From Acidobacteriota bacterium (lineage in GTDB: Bacteria; Acidobacteriota; Terriglobia; Acidiferrales; UBA7541), in contig QHYI01000130.1 in NCBI GenBank assembly GCA_003223245.1, positions 14,986 to 78,985 of the forward strand: a stretch of 64,000 nt of DNA. Reading direction: 5' to 3'. Positions 15,327 to 23,993 of the stretch are shown here, one piece after another; within the stretch, counting starts at the first letter, position 1, and the number at the start of each line of letters is the position of its first letter. The notes beneath the pieces were generated by a model. It was not told the DNA's origin and searched no databases. It saw nothing but the letters and a program-made list of their open reading frames with translations. Made by a program: the position numbers and the translations under genes.

Positions 15327-18300
15327 ATGCATGTAAAGCCCAGACTGGCGTGTGTCCTAGGAGGCATTCTGGCACTGGCATGCAGCTCCCAGTTCGCACG
15401 CACTGAGAGCGCGCAATCCAGATCCCCCCGCGTCCTAGTCACAAAGAACATAGAGGAAGCAAAGTTAGTGACGCTTCGCGGTAATGTGCGGCCGGAGGTA
15501 AACACTGTCAATGATCGAGGCGCAGTCTCGGAAAATTTTGCGATGGAACATATGCTGTTGCAGTTGCAGCGCCCGCCCGAACTGGAAAAAGAACTCCAGC
15601 AATTCATTGAGGATCTTTATGATCCAAAATCGCCGAATTTTCATAAATGGATCACCGCGCAACAGTTCGGTCAAAGATTCGGCGTCGCTCAGCAGGATAT
15701 CGACGCCCTAACGCGCTGGCTCGGGTCTTACGGATTCAATATCAACGCGATCTATCCGAGCAACATGCTGATTGACTTTTCCGGAACCGCCTCGCAGGTG
15801 CGCGCCGCTTTTCACACCGAGATTCATAACCTTGAGGTAAAAGGAACGCGCCACGTCGCCAATATGAGCGAGCCGCAGATTCCGGCAGCACTCGCGCCGG
15901 TCGTCCTGGGCATCGTCTCGCTCCATAATTTCCGGCCGCACGGGGCCCACAAGATGCGCATGCCGAGCGCGTCGTACACTTTCGCCGGCTCATCGGGCGG
16001 CACGGAATACGGGATGGTGCCGGGGGATTTGGCCACTATTTACAACCTGAATCCCCTTTTCACTTCGGGCGTGACCGGAAAGGGGCAAACCATCGCGCTC
16101 ATTGAAGACACAGATCTTTATACGACGTCGGACTGGAAAACTTTCCGATCGACGTTTGGCCTTTCGTCTTTCTCGTCGGGCTCTCTCACGACAGTGCACC
16201 CCGGAAGCAACTGCCTCGCTCCTGGCTTGGTCGGCTCAAACGAAGCCGAAGCGATCTTGGACGCGGAGTGGGCCACCGCCGCCGCGCCGAACGCCGCCAT
16301 TGAGATGGCAACTTGCGCAGACACCGCGACGACTTTCGGCGGTTTGATTGCCATTGAAAACCTCATCAACGCGAGCAGCCAGCCGCCGGCCATCATGAGT
16401 GTGAGCTACAGCGCGTGCGAAGCGGAAGACGGCTCCTCTTCGAACGCGGCATTCAATTCCGCTTACCAGCAGGCCGCCAGCGAGGGTGTCTCTGTCTTTG
16501 TTGCGGCGGGGGATAGCGGAGCCTCCTCGTGCGACAACGGTGCCTCGGCCGCAACGCACGGAATCGGGGCCAATGCGCTGGCTTCCAGTCCCTACGATGT
16601 GGCTGTGGGCGGAACAGACTTCGGTGACACCTATTCGCATACAAATAGCACTTATTGGAGTTCCACGAACTCCTCGACCTCTTCTTCCGCGCGTTCCTAC
16701 GTTCCCGAGATTCCTTGGGACAACTCCTGCGCAAGTTCACTGATTTCCAGCTTTGAAGGCTATTCCACAACCTACGGCTCCGGGGGTTTTTGCAACAGCC
16801 CTCTCGGACAACAGCACTTTGAAACCACGGTAGCCGGCGGCGGCGGGCCGAGCGGGTGCGCCTCTGGCTCACCTTCGATCAGCGGCGTTGTCAGCGGCAG
16901 TTGCCAGGGATGGGCGAAACCTTCGTGGCAATCTGTCCTGGGGAACCCGAGCGATGGCGTGCGTGATCTGCCCGACGTTTCGCTCTTCGCAGCTAACGGC
17001 GTCTGGAGCCATTACTACGTCATATGCTTTTCAGACCTCGCCAACGGCGGAGCCCTTTGTTCAGGCAGCCCAAGCGGCTGGTCTGGCGCAGGAGGAACCT
17101 CCTTCGCCGCGCCCATTCTCGCGGGAATTCAGGCCTTGGTTAATCAAAGCACTGGCGCTCGCCAGGGGAACCCTAATTCTGTTTATTACCAACTCGCGGC
17201 GGGTGAATACGGCTCGAGCGGCAGCAGCTCTTGCAATTCCTCCAATGGGAACAGCGTGGGGAGCTCCTGCATTTTTTATGACGTCACCCAAGGCGATATG
17301 GACGTGAACTGCACCGGTTCAAGCAACTGCTACTTACCCTCTGGTTTTGAAGGCGTGCTCTCCACGTCGAACAGCTCGTCTAAGCCGGCCTTCGGTACAA
17401 AAGTGGGTTGGGATTTTGCCACAGGCATCGGCACCGTCAACGCGGCCAATCTGGTGAAGAACTGGCCGGGCTCGAGCGCACCACCACCAAGCCAGCCGGA
17501 TTTCTCCTTGTCGGCTTCGCCCAGCAGTTTGACAATTACGCAAGGCTCGAGCGGGAGTAGCAAGATCACCGTTAATGCGTTGAACGGCTTCAATAGCAGC
17601 GTCAGTCTAGCTGCTTCGGGTCAGCCGACCGGGGTGACAGCTTCTTTCAGTTCGAACCCGGCAACGGGTTCGAGCACGCTGACGCTGTCCGCAAGCGGCA
17701 CAGCAACGCTGGGAACAACAACGGTAACTGTGACAGGCACGTCAGGAAGCTTGACGCATACGACGACCATCAGCCTGACAGTGAGTTCAACTGCTCCTGC
17801 TCCCTCACAACCGGACTTTTCTCTTTCCGCTTCCCCGGGCAGCGTGACGATCACGCAAGGAGGTTCGAGCAGCAGCAGCACGATCACCATTAATCCAATA
17901 AACAGCTTCAGCGGCAGCGTCAATCTAACGGCTTCCGGGCCCAGCGGGATCTCCGCTTCCTTCAGTCCCAACCCGGCAACCGGTTCGAGCACACTGACGT
18001 TATCCGCAAGCAGCACGGCGACCCTGGGCACGGGGAACATAACGATTACCGGAACATCGGGCAGCTTGTCGCATACAACGACTATCAGTCTCACGGTGAA
18101 TGCGCCTGCGCCACCGCCTTCGCAACCAGACTTCCTGCTCTCTGCCTCACCGAGCAGTCTGACCGTGGGACAAGGCTCGATAACGGCGACCACAATCACA
18201 ATTACTCCGCAAGGTGGCTTTAACAGCCCCGTGTTCTTGTTTGTGCTGAATCCACCGCCTGGAGTTTTTGCTGGTTTCAGCGCCAACCCGGCAAACCGAC

Positions 18301-18422
18301 AGAGTATATTGACGTTCAGCACCTTCTCGATTACTCCGCAAGGCACGTACTCGGTGACGCTGCTTGGGTTTGGCGGCAACACCATACATGAAATCAATGT
18401 CACCTTGAGAGTGGCTCCCTAA
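15327..18422 (+). CDS. Secreted S53 (sedolisin/kumamolisin) peptidase with Ig-like repeats
   Basis: The 1031-residue precursor has a signal peptide (about 1-26), a pro-kumamolisin activation domain (about 45-205, with SPNFHKWIT), and an S53 catalytic domain (about 225-715). The catalytic Glu308 and Asp312 lie in EAILD, the oxyanion Asp396 in AAGDSG and the nucleophile Ser592 in GGTSFAAP. Sedolisins are acid-active endopeptidases, processed from the proenzyme outside the cell. From about residue 723 three repeats of about 100 residues follow, each starting QPDFSLSASP or similar and rich in Ser/Thr; they look like Ig-like or BACON-type surface domains. The DNA of the first two repeats is nearly identical over long parts. 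The start follows AAGGAGACACC. Confidence 0.93.
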   Translation: MHVKPRLACVLGGILALACSSQFARTESAQSRSPRVLVTKNIEEAKLVTLRGNVRPEVNTVNDRGAVSENFAMEHMLLQLQRPPELEKELQQFIEDLYDPKSPNFHKWITAQQFGQRFGVAQQDIDALTRWLGSYGFNINAIYPSNMLIDFSGTASQVRAAFHTEIHNLEVKGTRHVANMSEPQIPAALAPVVLGIVSLHNFRPHGAHKMRMPSASYTFAGSSGGTEYGMVPGDLATIYNLNPLFTSGVTGKGQTIALIEDTDLYTTSDWKTFRSTFGLSSFSSGSLTTVHPGSNCLAPGLVGSNEAEAILDAEWATAAAPNAAIEMATCADTATTFGGLIAIENLINASSQPPAIMSVSYSACEAEDGSSSNAAFNSAYQQAASEGVSVFVAAGDSGASSCDNGASAATHGIGANALASSPYDVAVGGTDFGDTYSHTNSTYWSSTNSSTSSSARSYVPEIPWDNSCASSLISSFEGYSTTYGSGGFCNSPLGQQHFETTVAGGGGPSGCASGSPSISGVVSGSCQGWAKPSWQSVLGNPSDGVRDLPDVSLFAANGVWSHYYVICFSDLANGGALCSGSPSGWSGAGGTSFAAPILAGIQALVNQSTGARQGNPNSVYYQLAAGEYGSSGSSSCNSSNGNSVGSSCIFYDVTQGDMDVNCTGSSNCYLPSGFEGVLSTSNSSSKPAFGTKVGWDFATGIGTVNAANLVKNWPGSSAPPPSQPDFSLSASPSSLTITQGSSGSSKITVNALNGFNSSVSLAASGQPTGVTASFSSNPATGSSTLTLSASGTATLGTTTVTVTGTSGSLTHTTTISLTVSSTAPAPSQPDFSLSASPGSVTITQGGSSSSSTITINPINSFSGSVNLTASGPSGISASFSPNPATGSSTLTLSASSTATLGTGNITITGTSGSLSHTTTISLTVNAPAPPPSQPDFLLSASPSSLTVGQGSITATTITITPQGGFNSPVFLFVLNPPPGVFAGFSANPANRQSILTFSTFSITPQGTYSVTLLGFGGNTIHEINVTLRVAP

Positions 18423-18445
18423 AATCGCTGGCCGTTTTTTAACAG

Positions 18446-18490
18446 GCACCGAGCACCCGCAGACCTTTTGCAAGGCCAGGTGCTCGGTGC
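18446..18490 (+). terminator. Terminator-like hairpin after the sedolisin gene
   Basis: A perfect 12-bp stem, GCACCGAGCACC (18446-18457) with GGTGCTCGGTGC (18479-18490), lies 24 bp after the stop codon. The loop has 21 bases and a weak T-rich tail (TTCATCATTT) follows. Confidence 0.65.
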
Positions 18491-18855
18491 TTCATCATTT
18501 CTGAACGGCAACTGCCCTCGCGAACTGCTCCCTTTGTGACGCGCTTTTCCCACTCACAATCCAAAGACCCTCCGGATACACCAAGTGTTTCGCATCGCAA
18601 TGTCTTTGCGTACGCGAAAGCTCTTTATGCCCGCATGCGACCGAGGCAGGAGCCCTCGCGGGAAAGAATTGTTTGATTTTGGGCGTTTCAGCGACGGTTT
18701 CTCGTTCGTTGGGGTCAAGAACCCATTGGTGCGCGGGTTTTTCCCACTTACGTGATCCGAAGGGACTTGCCTAAACTGAGCCCGCTTTCAGCCCGTGCGC
18801 GATCGTGGGGTGGAAACTCGCTCCGCAGCGCAAAGTCAAGCTCAAGGAGAAATCA
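18491..18855. other. Intergenic region upstream of the first repeat protein
   Basis: No gene or known RNA was recognised. Only the ribosome binding site AAGGAG at about 18844-18849 before the ATG at 18856 is clear. Confidence 0.4.
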
Positions 18856-19908
18856 ATGAGTATAAAGCTAGGAAAAACAGCCGCAGCGGTCCTGATGGTA
18901 GGGCTGTTGTGTCTGTCCCAACTCCCCGTACCAGTGCAAGCTCAGAGCGTCGCCCTGGTTTCCGGGGCAATCACCGTTGCCGGAGCCACGTCGATCTCAG
19001 GTAGCACGATTGTGGCCGGGTCGACGATGGTTACCGGAGCCACGGTAGTGTCGGCTGGTAGCGTGCTGGAAACCGGTACAGTGGTAGCAGCGGGAAGCGT
19101 GATCAACGGTGCGTCGGTAGCATCGTCCACGGTTCTTGCGTCAGCCACCTCTGTGAACAGCACATCCGTGCTGGCCAGCAGCAGCACCATCGCGGCTGGC
19201 TCCACTTTCGCCAGCAGCACGATGCTGGCAGCGGGGACAGCTCTCGCGGCTGGCAGCTCGATTGAGGCTGGCAGCACACTCGCGACCGGCAGCGTCATCG
19301 CTGCGGGCAGCGTGGTCAACGGCAGCAGCTTCAGCTCAGCCACCACGTTGAGCCAAGCCATGGTTATCTCGGGCACCTCCACCCTCGCCTCTGGTAGCAC
19401 GATTGCGGCGGGCAGTTCACTCGCGAGCGGCACAGCCATTGCGGCTGGCTCAAGCGTTGTGAGCGCCACCGCAATTGCACAAGGCAGCGTTCTGGCAGGT
19501 GGCAGCTTTGCGTCCTCCAGCAGTATCGTTAACGCGGTAGCGGTCTCCGGTGGCGAGTCTTTTGCCGCCAACACGGCGATCGTAGCATCCACCAGCTTGG
19601 CTGGCGGCAGCGTCATCTCTGGCGGTTCTATGCTGGCGGCTGGCAGCGCGTTGGTGAGCAGCACGACCATCGCGGGAACCACGTTTGTGGGCGGATCGGT
19701 TGCCGTTGCTAACACCACGGTGGTGGCGGGCGGCAGCATGCTGGCAGCGGGCACTGTCGTAGCGGCAGGCAGCCTGGTGAACGGCACGAGCGTCTCCTCA
19801 GCGACCGTCCTCAGCTCGTCAACAGTGGTAAGCGGTTCGACCGTTCTGTCCTCGGGCAGCACTGTCGCGGCCAGCAGCGTGTTCGCTGCCGGTACCATGG
19901 TCATCTAG
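18856..19908 (+). CDS. Secreted hexapeptide-repeat protein, predicted beta-solenoid (paralogue 1)
   Basis: The ATG at 18856 follows AAGGAGAAATCA and gives 350 residues; a longer frame from 18805 adds a charged leader before the signal. After a signal peptide (about 1-30, ending VQAQS) the whole protein is built of six-residue units of the form [LIV]-[AG]-x-G-[ST]-x, for example LAAGTA, LATGSV, IAAGSV. This agrees with the hexapeptide rule of left-handed beta-helices (hydrophobic at i, small at i+4). The mature chain is made almost only of Ala, Ser, Gly, Thr and Val with very few charged residues and no cysteine. No catalytic motif or anchor is seen. I know of no named family. A paralogue lies 248 bp downstream. 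Confidence 0.8.
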   Translation: MSIKLGKTAAAVLMVGLLCLSQLPVPVQAQSVALVSGAITVAGATSISGSTIVAGSTMVTGATVVSAGSVLETGTVVAAGSVINGASVASSTVLASATSVNSTSVLASSSTIAAGSTFASSTMLAAGTALAAGSSIEAGSTLATGSVIAAGSVVNGSSFSSATTLSQAMVISGTSTLASGSTIAAGSSLASGTAIAAGSSVVSATAIAQGSVLAGGSFASSSSIVNAVAVSGGESFAANTAIVASTSLAGGSVISGGSMLAAGSALVSSTTIAGTTFVGGSVAVANTTVVAGGSMLAAGTVVAAGSLVNGTSVSSATVLSSSTVVSGSTVLSSGSTVAASSVFAAGTMVI

Positions 19909-20156
19909 CCACCGCAGAGCACCTACCTTAGTTCAGTTCTAATAACTCAACACTTGCCCAGTCATCCTTGGATGGGAAAGAGGCCTGTAGGGGAAACCCG
20001 CAAGCCTCCCCCATCCCTTGTGTAAATCTATGTGTGAATGAGGCGACCTACGTTCATGTGACTGCGGACCTGAATCAAGATCAAGCGAGTGGGGACGACC
20101 AGCTGTCTCCTTAAACCTCAGAACACAAAAGAGAAAAAGTAAAAGGGGAGGTTAAA
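19909..20156. other. Spacer between the two repeat proteins
   Basis: No gene was recognised. A very strong ribosome binding site, AAGGGGAGGT, ends about five bases before the ATG at 20157. A GAGGC/GCCTC hairpin near 19980-20008 could be a weak terminator for the first paralogue. Confidence 0.4.
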
Positions 20157-21218
20157 ATGCGCAAACAAAATCATGTGGGGAAGAAATTCACCACACTAAT
20201 GGCGGCCGCACTCTTGGCGGGCTTCGTTCCCATCGGCATGCTGCCGGAGCCTAGTTACGCCCAGAGTAGCGGCGGAACAATCCTGGTGGCCGGAAACACC
20301 ACCCTAGCTGGCGTCGCCATGGTGAACGGAACGATCATGATTCAGCAAAGCATGACGCTGGCCGCAAACAGCGAGCTGGCCGCAGGCAGCTTTATTGCTG
20401 CGGGCAGCGTGTTGAATGGGCAGCGGGTCAAGAAAGGGGAAACGTTAAGCAGCGTTGTAGTGGTTACCGACAACACGGTTCTCAGACCGGGCAGTAAGCT
20501 CGCTTCCGGTTCGGTCTTTGGCGCCACAACCGTCTTAGGTGCAGGAACGACCTTATCCCCTGGCACCGTCATTGAAGTCGGGAGCTCGCTCGGAGCGGGA
20601 ACCATAGTGACCGCGGGAAGCTCCGTGAACGGCACCACCTTTGACGTAGCAACGACTCTTTCTTCCAACACGCCCATTGTGGTTGTTTCTTCTCTGGCCG
20701 GCGGCAGCGTCATCGCGGCAGGCAGCACCTTGGCGAATGGCTCCACTTTCGAAGGTACTGGGCAGCTGTCCGGAAGCACTACGATCGCTGGGGGCAGCGT
20801 GATTGGAGCAGGTAGCTTTGTGGCACCGGGAAGCATGCTGAACGGTGTGGCAATGGCAACCGGCGCCGTCATGGAACAAGACACCCAGGTGGTGACCGCC
20901 AGCAGCCTGGGTCCAGGCAGCTTTTTCGCAGCTAACACTTCCATAGCGGGCGGCAGCTCGCTGGTGTTAGGGCTCTCGATGCTGGGACCGGTGACAATTA
21001 CGGGTACCGTCTCCGTGGCGAGCCCTGCCCTTCTGGCCAGCGGGAGTCAGCTCGCTCCTGGAACTCAGGTCGTAACGGGCAGCCTAGTGAACGGCGCAAA
21101 CGTCTCGACAGCCACCTCCTTGGCAACCCCGACGACCGTGCAGCAAGCCACTGTTTTGGCAGCGGGCAGCGTGCTGGGACGGGGTAGCCAGTTAGCGGAA
21201 GGTAGCATCATTTTTTAA
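20157..21218 (+). CDS. Secreted hexapeptide-repeat protein, predicted beta-solenoid (paralogue 2)
   Basis: This 353-residue protein has a signal peptide (about 1-36, ending SYAQS). The rest divides into hexads such as FIAAGS, VLGAGT, LSPGTV and IAGGSV, the same [LIV]-[AG]-x-G-[ST]-x rule as its upstream neighbour, with a few irregular insertions (for example VKKGET near residue 92). The two are similar in organisation but diverged in sequence, so the duplication is not recent. It is secreted or periplasmic and lacks a visible membrane anchor or enzymatic motif. Structural or surface functions, adhesion, matrix or ice/solute interaction are all possible and unproven. The gene ends just before a good terminator. 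Confidence 0.8.
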   Translation: MRKQNHVGKKFTTLMAAALLAGFVPIGMLPEPSYAQSSGGTILVAGNTTLAGVAMVNGTIMIQQSMTLAANSELAAGSFIAAGSVLNGQRVKKGETLSSVVVVTDNTVLRPGSKLASGSVFGATTVLGAGTTLSPGTVIEVGSSLGAGTIVTAGSSVNGTTFDVATTLSSNTPIVVVSSLAGGSVIAAGSTLANGSTFEGTGQLSGSTTIAGGSVIGAGSFVAPGSMLNGVAMATGAVMEQDTQVVTASSLGPGSFFAANTSIAGGSSLVLGLSMLGPVTITGTVSVASPALLASGSQLAPGTQVVTGSLVNGANVSTATSLATPTTVQQATVLAAGSVLGRGSQLAEGSIIF

Positions 21219-21246
21219 CTGATAGAAGAACAACTGGTCAATTGCC

Positions 21247-21284
21247 GGAGGCCGCTCGGTGAACGCTGGGCGGCCTCCTTTTGG
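21247..21284 (+). terminator. Intrinsic terminator after paralogue 2
   Basis: The stem GGAGGCCG (21247-21254) and CGGCCTCC (21271-21278) is perfect and is followed by TTTT. It lies 28 bp after the stop and probably ends transcription of the repeat-protein genes, just short of the convergent response-regulator gene. Confidence 0.75.
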
Positions 21285-21285
21285 T

Positions 21286-21978
21286 TTATGGCGAAGGGAA
21301 CACGCTCTTCGGAGCCGCAACGTTAATTTCCACGAGACCTTTGGAAATTGCATAGCGAGTCAGTCCGGCAACGTCGTGGATCGCGAGTTTGTCCATGAGC
21401 CTCTGCCGGTGTCGCTCCACGGTCTTGACGCTGATGCCGAGCTCGGCGGCGATTTGCTTATTGCTCCCGCCTTCGGCGATTAATTGAAGAACTTCGTTCT
21501 CGCGGGAAGTGAGCAGGTCGGTACGCTTTCTGACGGGAACCCCGCCGACGATAGTTTCGCGATAGCGGTCCGTAAGCCGCCGGGAGATAGCAGGGCTGAA
21601 AAAGGCGTTGCCTTTCTTGGCTTCCCGGATGGCCCTGACCACGTCGGTAAAGTCAGCCTGCTTCAGCAGGTAACCTGCGCCTCCGGCTTCGGTTAGCTCA
21701 TGGACGTATTCGTCGTCGTTGTAAGAAGACAGAATGAGCACGCGTGTAGAGGGAAGTTGCTTGATGATTTGGCGCGTGGCCTCGAGCCCGCTCAGCATGG
21801 GCATGGCGATATCCATAAGTACGACATCAGGCCTCAGAGCGAGGGCCAGCTGCACAGCTTGCCGCCCCGTCTCAGCCTCCCCGACGACTTCTACGTCCCT
21901 CTCTGTCTGCAGCAGGGAGCGGAGCCCCCGGCGCACGATGGTATGATCGTCAGCGATCAATACAGTGATTTTCTGCAT
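21286..21978 (-). CDS. NarL/FixJ-family response regulator
   Basis: The 230-residue protein has a receiver domain (about 4-120) with Asp10-Asp11 in LIADDHT, the phosphoacceptor Asp56 in LMDIAMP and the conserved lysine in YLLKQADF. A LuxR-type helix-turn-helix follows (about 155-215: LTSRENEVLQLIAEG, NKQIAAELGISVKTVERH). It lies 14 bp downstream of the histidine kinase gene on the same strand, so the two form an operon. It converges on the terminator of the repeat-protein genes. A role in controlling those genes is possible from proximity alone. Confidence 0.93.
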   Translation of the reverse strand: MQKITVLIADDHTIVRRGLRSLLQTERDVEVVGEAETGRQAVQLALALRPDVVLMDIAMPMLSGLEATRQIIKQLPSTRVLILSSYNDDEYVHELTEAGGAGYLLKQADFTDVVRAIREAKKGNAFFSPAISRRLTDRYRETIVGGVPVRKRTDLLTSRENEVLQLIAEGGSNKQIAAELGISVKTVERHRQRLMDKLAIHDVAGLTRYAISKGLVEINVAAPKSVFPSP

Positions 21979-21992
21979 AGGACCTCACACAG

Positions 21993-23198
21993 CTAGTAAG
22001 CTCGGGAACTTTCATTGCGCTCAAGGGAAAGCGAACTCGTGGACTCAGGCGCTCTCATGCTCGCCAGAGGGATTTCCACGGTGACCGTGGTTCCACGGCC
22101 AGGAGCCGACTGCAACGTGCAGCAGCCGTTCACTAGGCACACACGCTCTTGCATTCCGAGCAGGCCTAGTCTCTTGCTCTCGGGGGCGGAGCACTGCTGC
22201 TTCACGGCAAACCCTTTTCCGTTGTCTTTGATGCGAAGCTGGACTCCCCCCTTGACCAGCCCCAGCGTGACCACCACTTCGGTCGCCTGCGCATGCTTGG
22301 CGACGTTGGTGAGACTTTCTTGAGCGATGCGAAAAAGGGTCGTTTTTTGTTCCGAACTCAATTGCATATCGCGTGAGGCACGCTCAAAACGCACCAGCAA
22401 TCCTGTGCGCTCGGCGTAGTCCTTAAGGTAGGAGCGCAACGCCGGCATGAGCCCCAGATCATCGAGCGCCGCTGGCCTCAAATCGCGCGCAAAACTGTGC
22501 ATTCTGTCGATCACGCCAACCAGCAGCTTTTCGACGTCTGCGATTTCCGTCTTGAAAAGGGGTTCTCGCTCTCCACCAACGCAGTCGCGCTGCAAAAGTG
22601 CGAGCTGTGTGTTGACAGCCGTGAGGACTTGACCGATTTCATCATGGAGTTCACGACTGATGCGTTTTCGTTCTTCTTCTTGTATGTGGAGAATTTGAAT
22701 GGCCTTCTGCTGGCGCCGGATGATGCGTTCTCGTTGTTCAACAAAACTCACACCAACGGTGTTGGCGATGCGATTGGCGGCGGGTTCATACGCATCCAAC
22801 ATGCGGTTCAGCAGCTCTAAGTTCTTATGATATTTCTTGAACAGCGACCGCGCCAGGACGTCGCGCAGCAAAAGAACTATGCCAAGCACCTCATGGATTT
22901 CGACGCCGCGGTGAATGATACGCCGGGACAAGTCTCTGGCGTAGGCTTGCAAATCCTTGACGTTGCCCGTTTCCAAGGCTTGAATGTAGTTGTCGAAAAT
23001 CTCCGTTGCTTCCGTGAAAACCTCTTCTCTGCTCATGGCGGTAAGCAACCCAGCTTTGTGAATGCGCCCCGCCCATTCCTCCCGCAGAGAAGCACGGTTT
23101 AATCGCAGGTGCTCCACAAGTTCTCGAAACAACTCGCCTTCGCTGCTGGTTGACAAATGGTTCTCGTAACTGTCGCTCTGCTTAGAGTTGCCTTTCAT
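21993..23198 (-). CDS. Soluble NarX/DegS-type histidine kinase with RsbRD-like N-terminus
   Basis: The 401-residue kinase has no transmembrane segment. Residues about 20-150 form an all-helical domain (LREEWAGRIHKAGLL, FDNYIQALETG, VEIHEVLGIVLLLRD) that resembles the RsbRD/RsbR N-terminal sensor type. A linker helix leads to a HisKA_3 domain with His185 in ISRELHDEIGQVL, and a HATPase domain with SLTNVAKHA, IKDNGKGF and GLLGMQERV. The pair with the downstream NarL-type regulator is clear from the 14-bp spacing. Being cytoplasmic, it probably senses an internal signal. Confidence 0.9.
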   Translation of the reverse strand: MKGNSKQSDSYENHLSTSSEGELFRELVEHLRLNRASLREEWAGRIHKAGLLTAMSREEVFTEATEIFDNYIQALETGNVKDLQAYARDLSRRIIHRGVEIHEVLGIVLLLRDVLARSLFKKYHKNLELLNRMLDAYEPAANRIANTVGVSFVEQRERIIRRQQKAIQILHIQEEERKRISRELHDEIGQVLTAVNTQLALLQRDCVGGEREPLFKTEIADVEKLLVGVIDRMHSFARDLRPAALDDLGLMPALRSYLKDYAERTGLLVRFERASRDMQLSSEQKTTLFRIAQESLTNVAKHAQATEVVVTLGLVKGGVQLRIKDNGKGFAVKQQCSAPESKRLGLLGMQERVCLVNGCCTLQSAPGRGTTVTVEIPLASMRAPESTSSLSLERNESSRAY

Positions 23199-23993
23199 GG
23201 ATCACCGATGCTTGAACTTTGCCTCTCTGGAACGTTTAGCGATGCAAACTGGATCATGTGATTCCCTTCGTTGTCGTCTGTGGCCGCAAAGCGGTCGACG
23301 TGGCTCGCTCTTAAGATCATAGGGCCTGGGTTTGCAGAGTAGCAGTAGTGATTCTGTCCAGTCGCGCTTCTGTAACTCACGCTTAGGACGCGAAAGGCCT
23401 TGTCAAATTTCCTTCGCAATTGGTAAAACACCGCCCGGATGAGCATTGTGAACCTGAAGAAATGCGCGGAATCATCTTTTCCGCACTGTGGTCCTCCGGA
23501 GAGGCGAGCGGTTGTACTGCGGGCCGAGCGAGATAAAATCCAACGGACAGGGACCGAATCGTCTTTTTTCTTTTGTCTTTAACCGACGCGCGAAAGTACC
23601 ACAGTGGCCGGGGCAAGGAAATCAGGGTTTCTCCTGATTCTTTTTCCTTTCTCCCCTCAGGTCCTCGAATTGGCCCGTTCTAGGGATTTGCTTTCCCGAT
23701 AGCGCCCGATTCGAGCAAATTTTTGCAGCCCTTCAGGTTTTTCTTCCACATTGATGTAGGGGATTTGCCTGATTAAGAAATGCGTCTTCGTCGCGCCATT
23801 CGCTTTCCTCCAGCAGGTCGACGCCAATCGCAGCCGCACGGAAAGTTTCCGGTAGCATTGAGGCTTTAGTGCGCCTGTTATAGACTGCGCGTTCACAAAT
23901 GTTCTGCCGTTTCTTTAGGCGGGTTTGCGCCGTGGATGGCTCTCTGGACTTGGTCGAATTCCCACGAATCCCGAGGATCCTTGGAGGAACACG
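23199..23993. other. Long gene-free stretch between kinase and GH31 gene
   Basis: Several short minus-strand frames exist (for example 23195-23446 and 23657-23896) but none has a ribosome binding site, family resemblance or codon pattern like its neighbours. The stretch must hold the divergent promoters of the kinase (minus) and the alpha-glucosidase (plus). The ribosome binding site GGAGG is at 23983-23987. Nothing else was recognised. Confidence 0.45.

Noticed and set aside
18942-19904. Long minus-strand frame of 320 residues opposite the first repeat protein
   Set aside because: It follows from the biased composition of the real gene on the plus strand, which has a signal peptide, a ribosome binding site and regular hexads. 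The minus-strand frame has neither.
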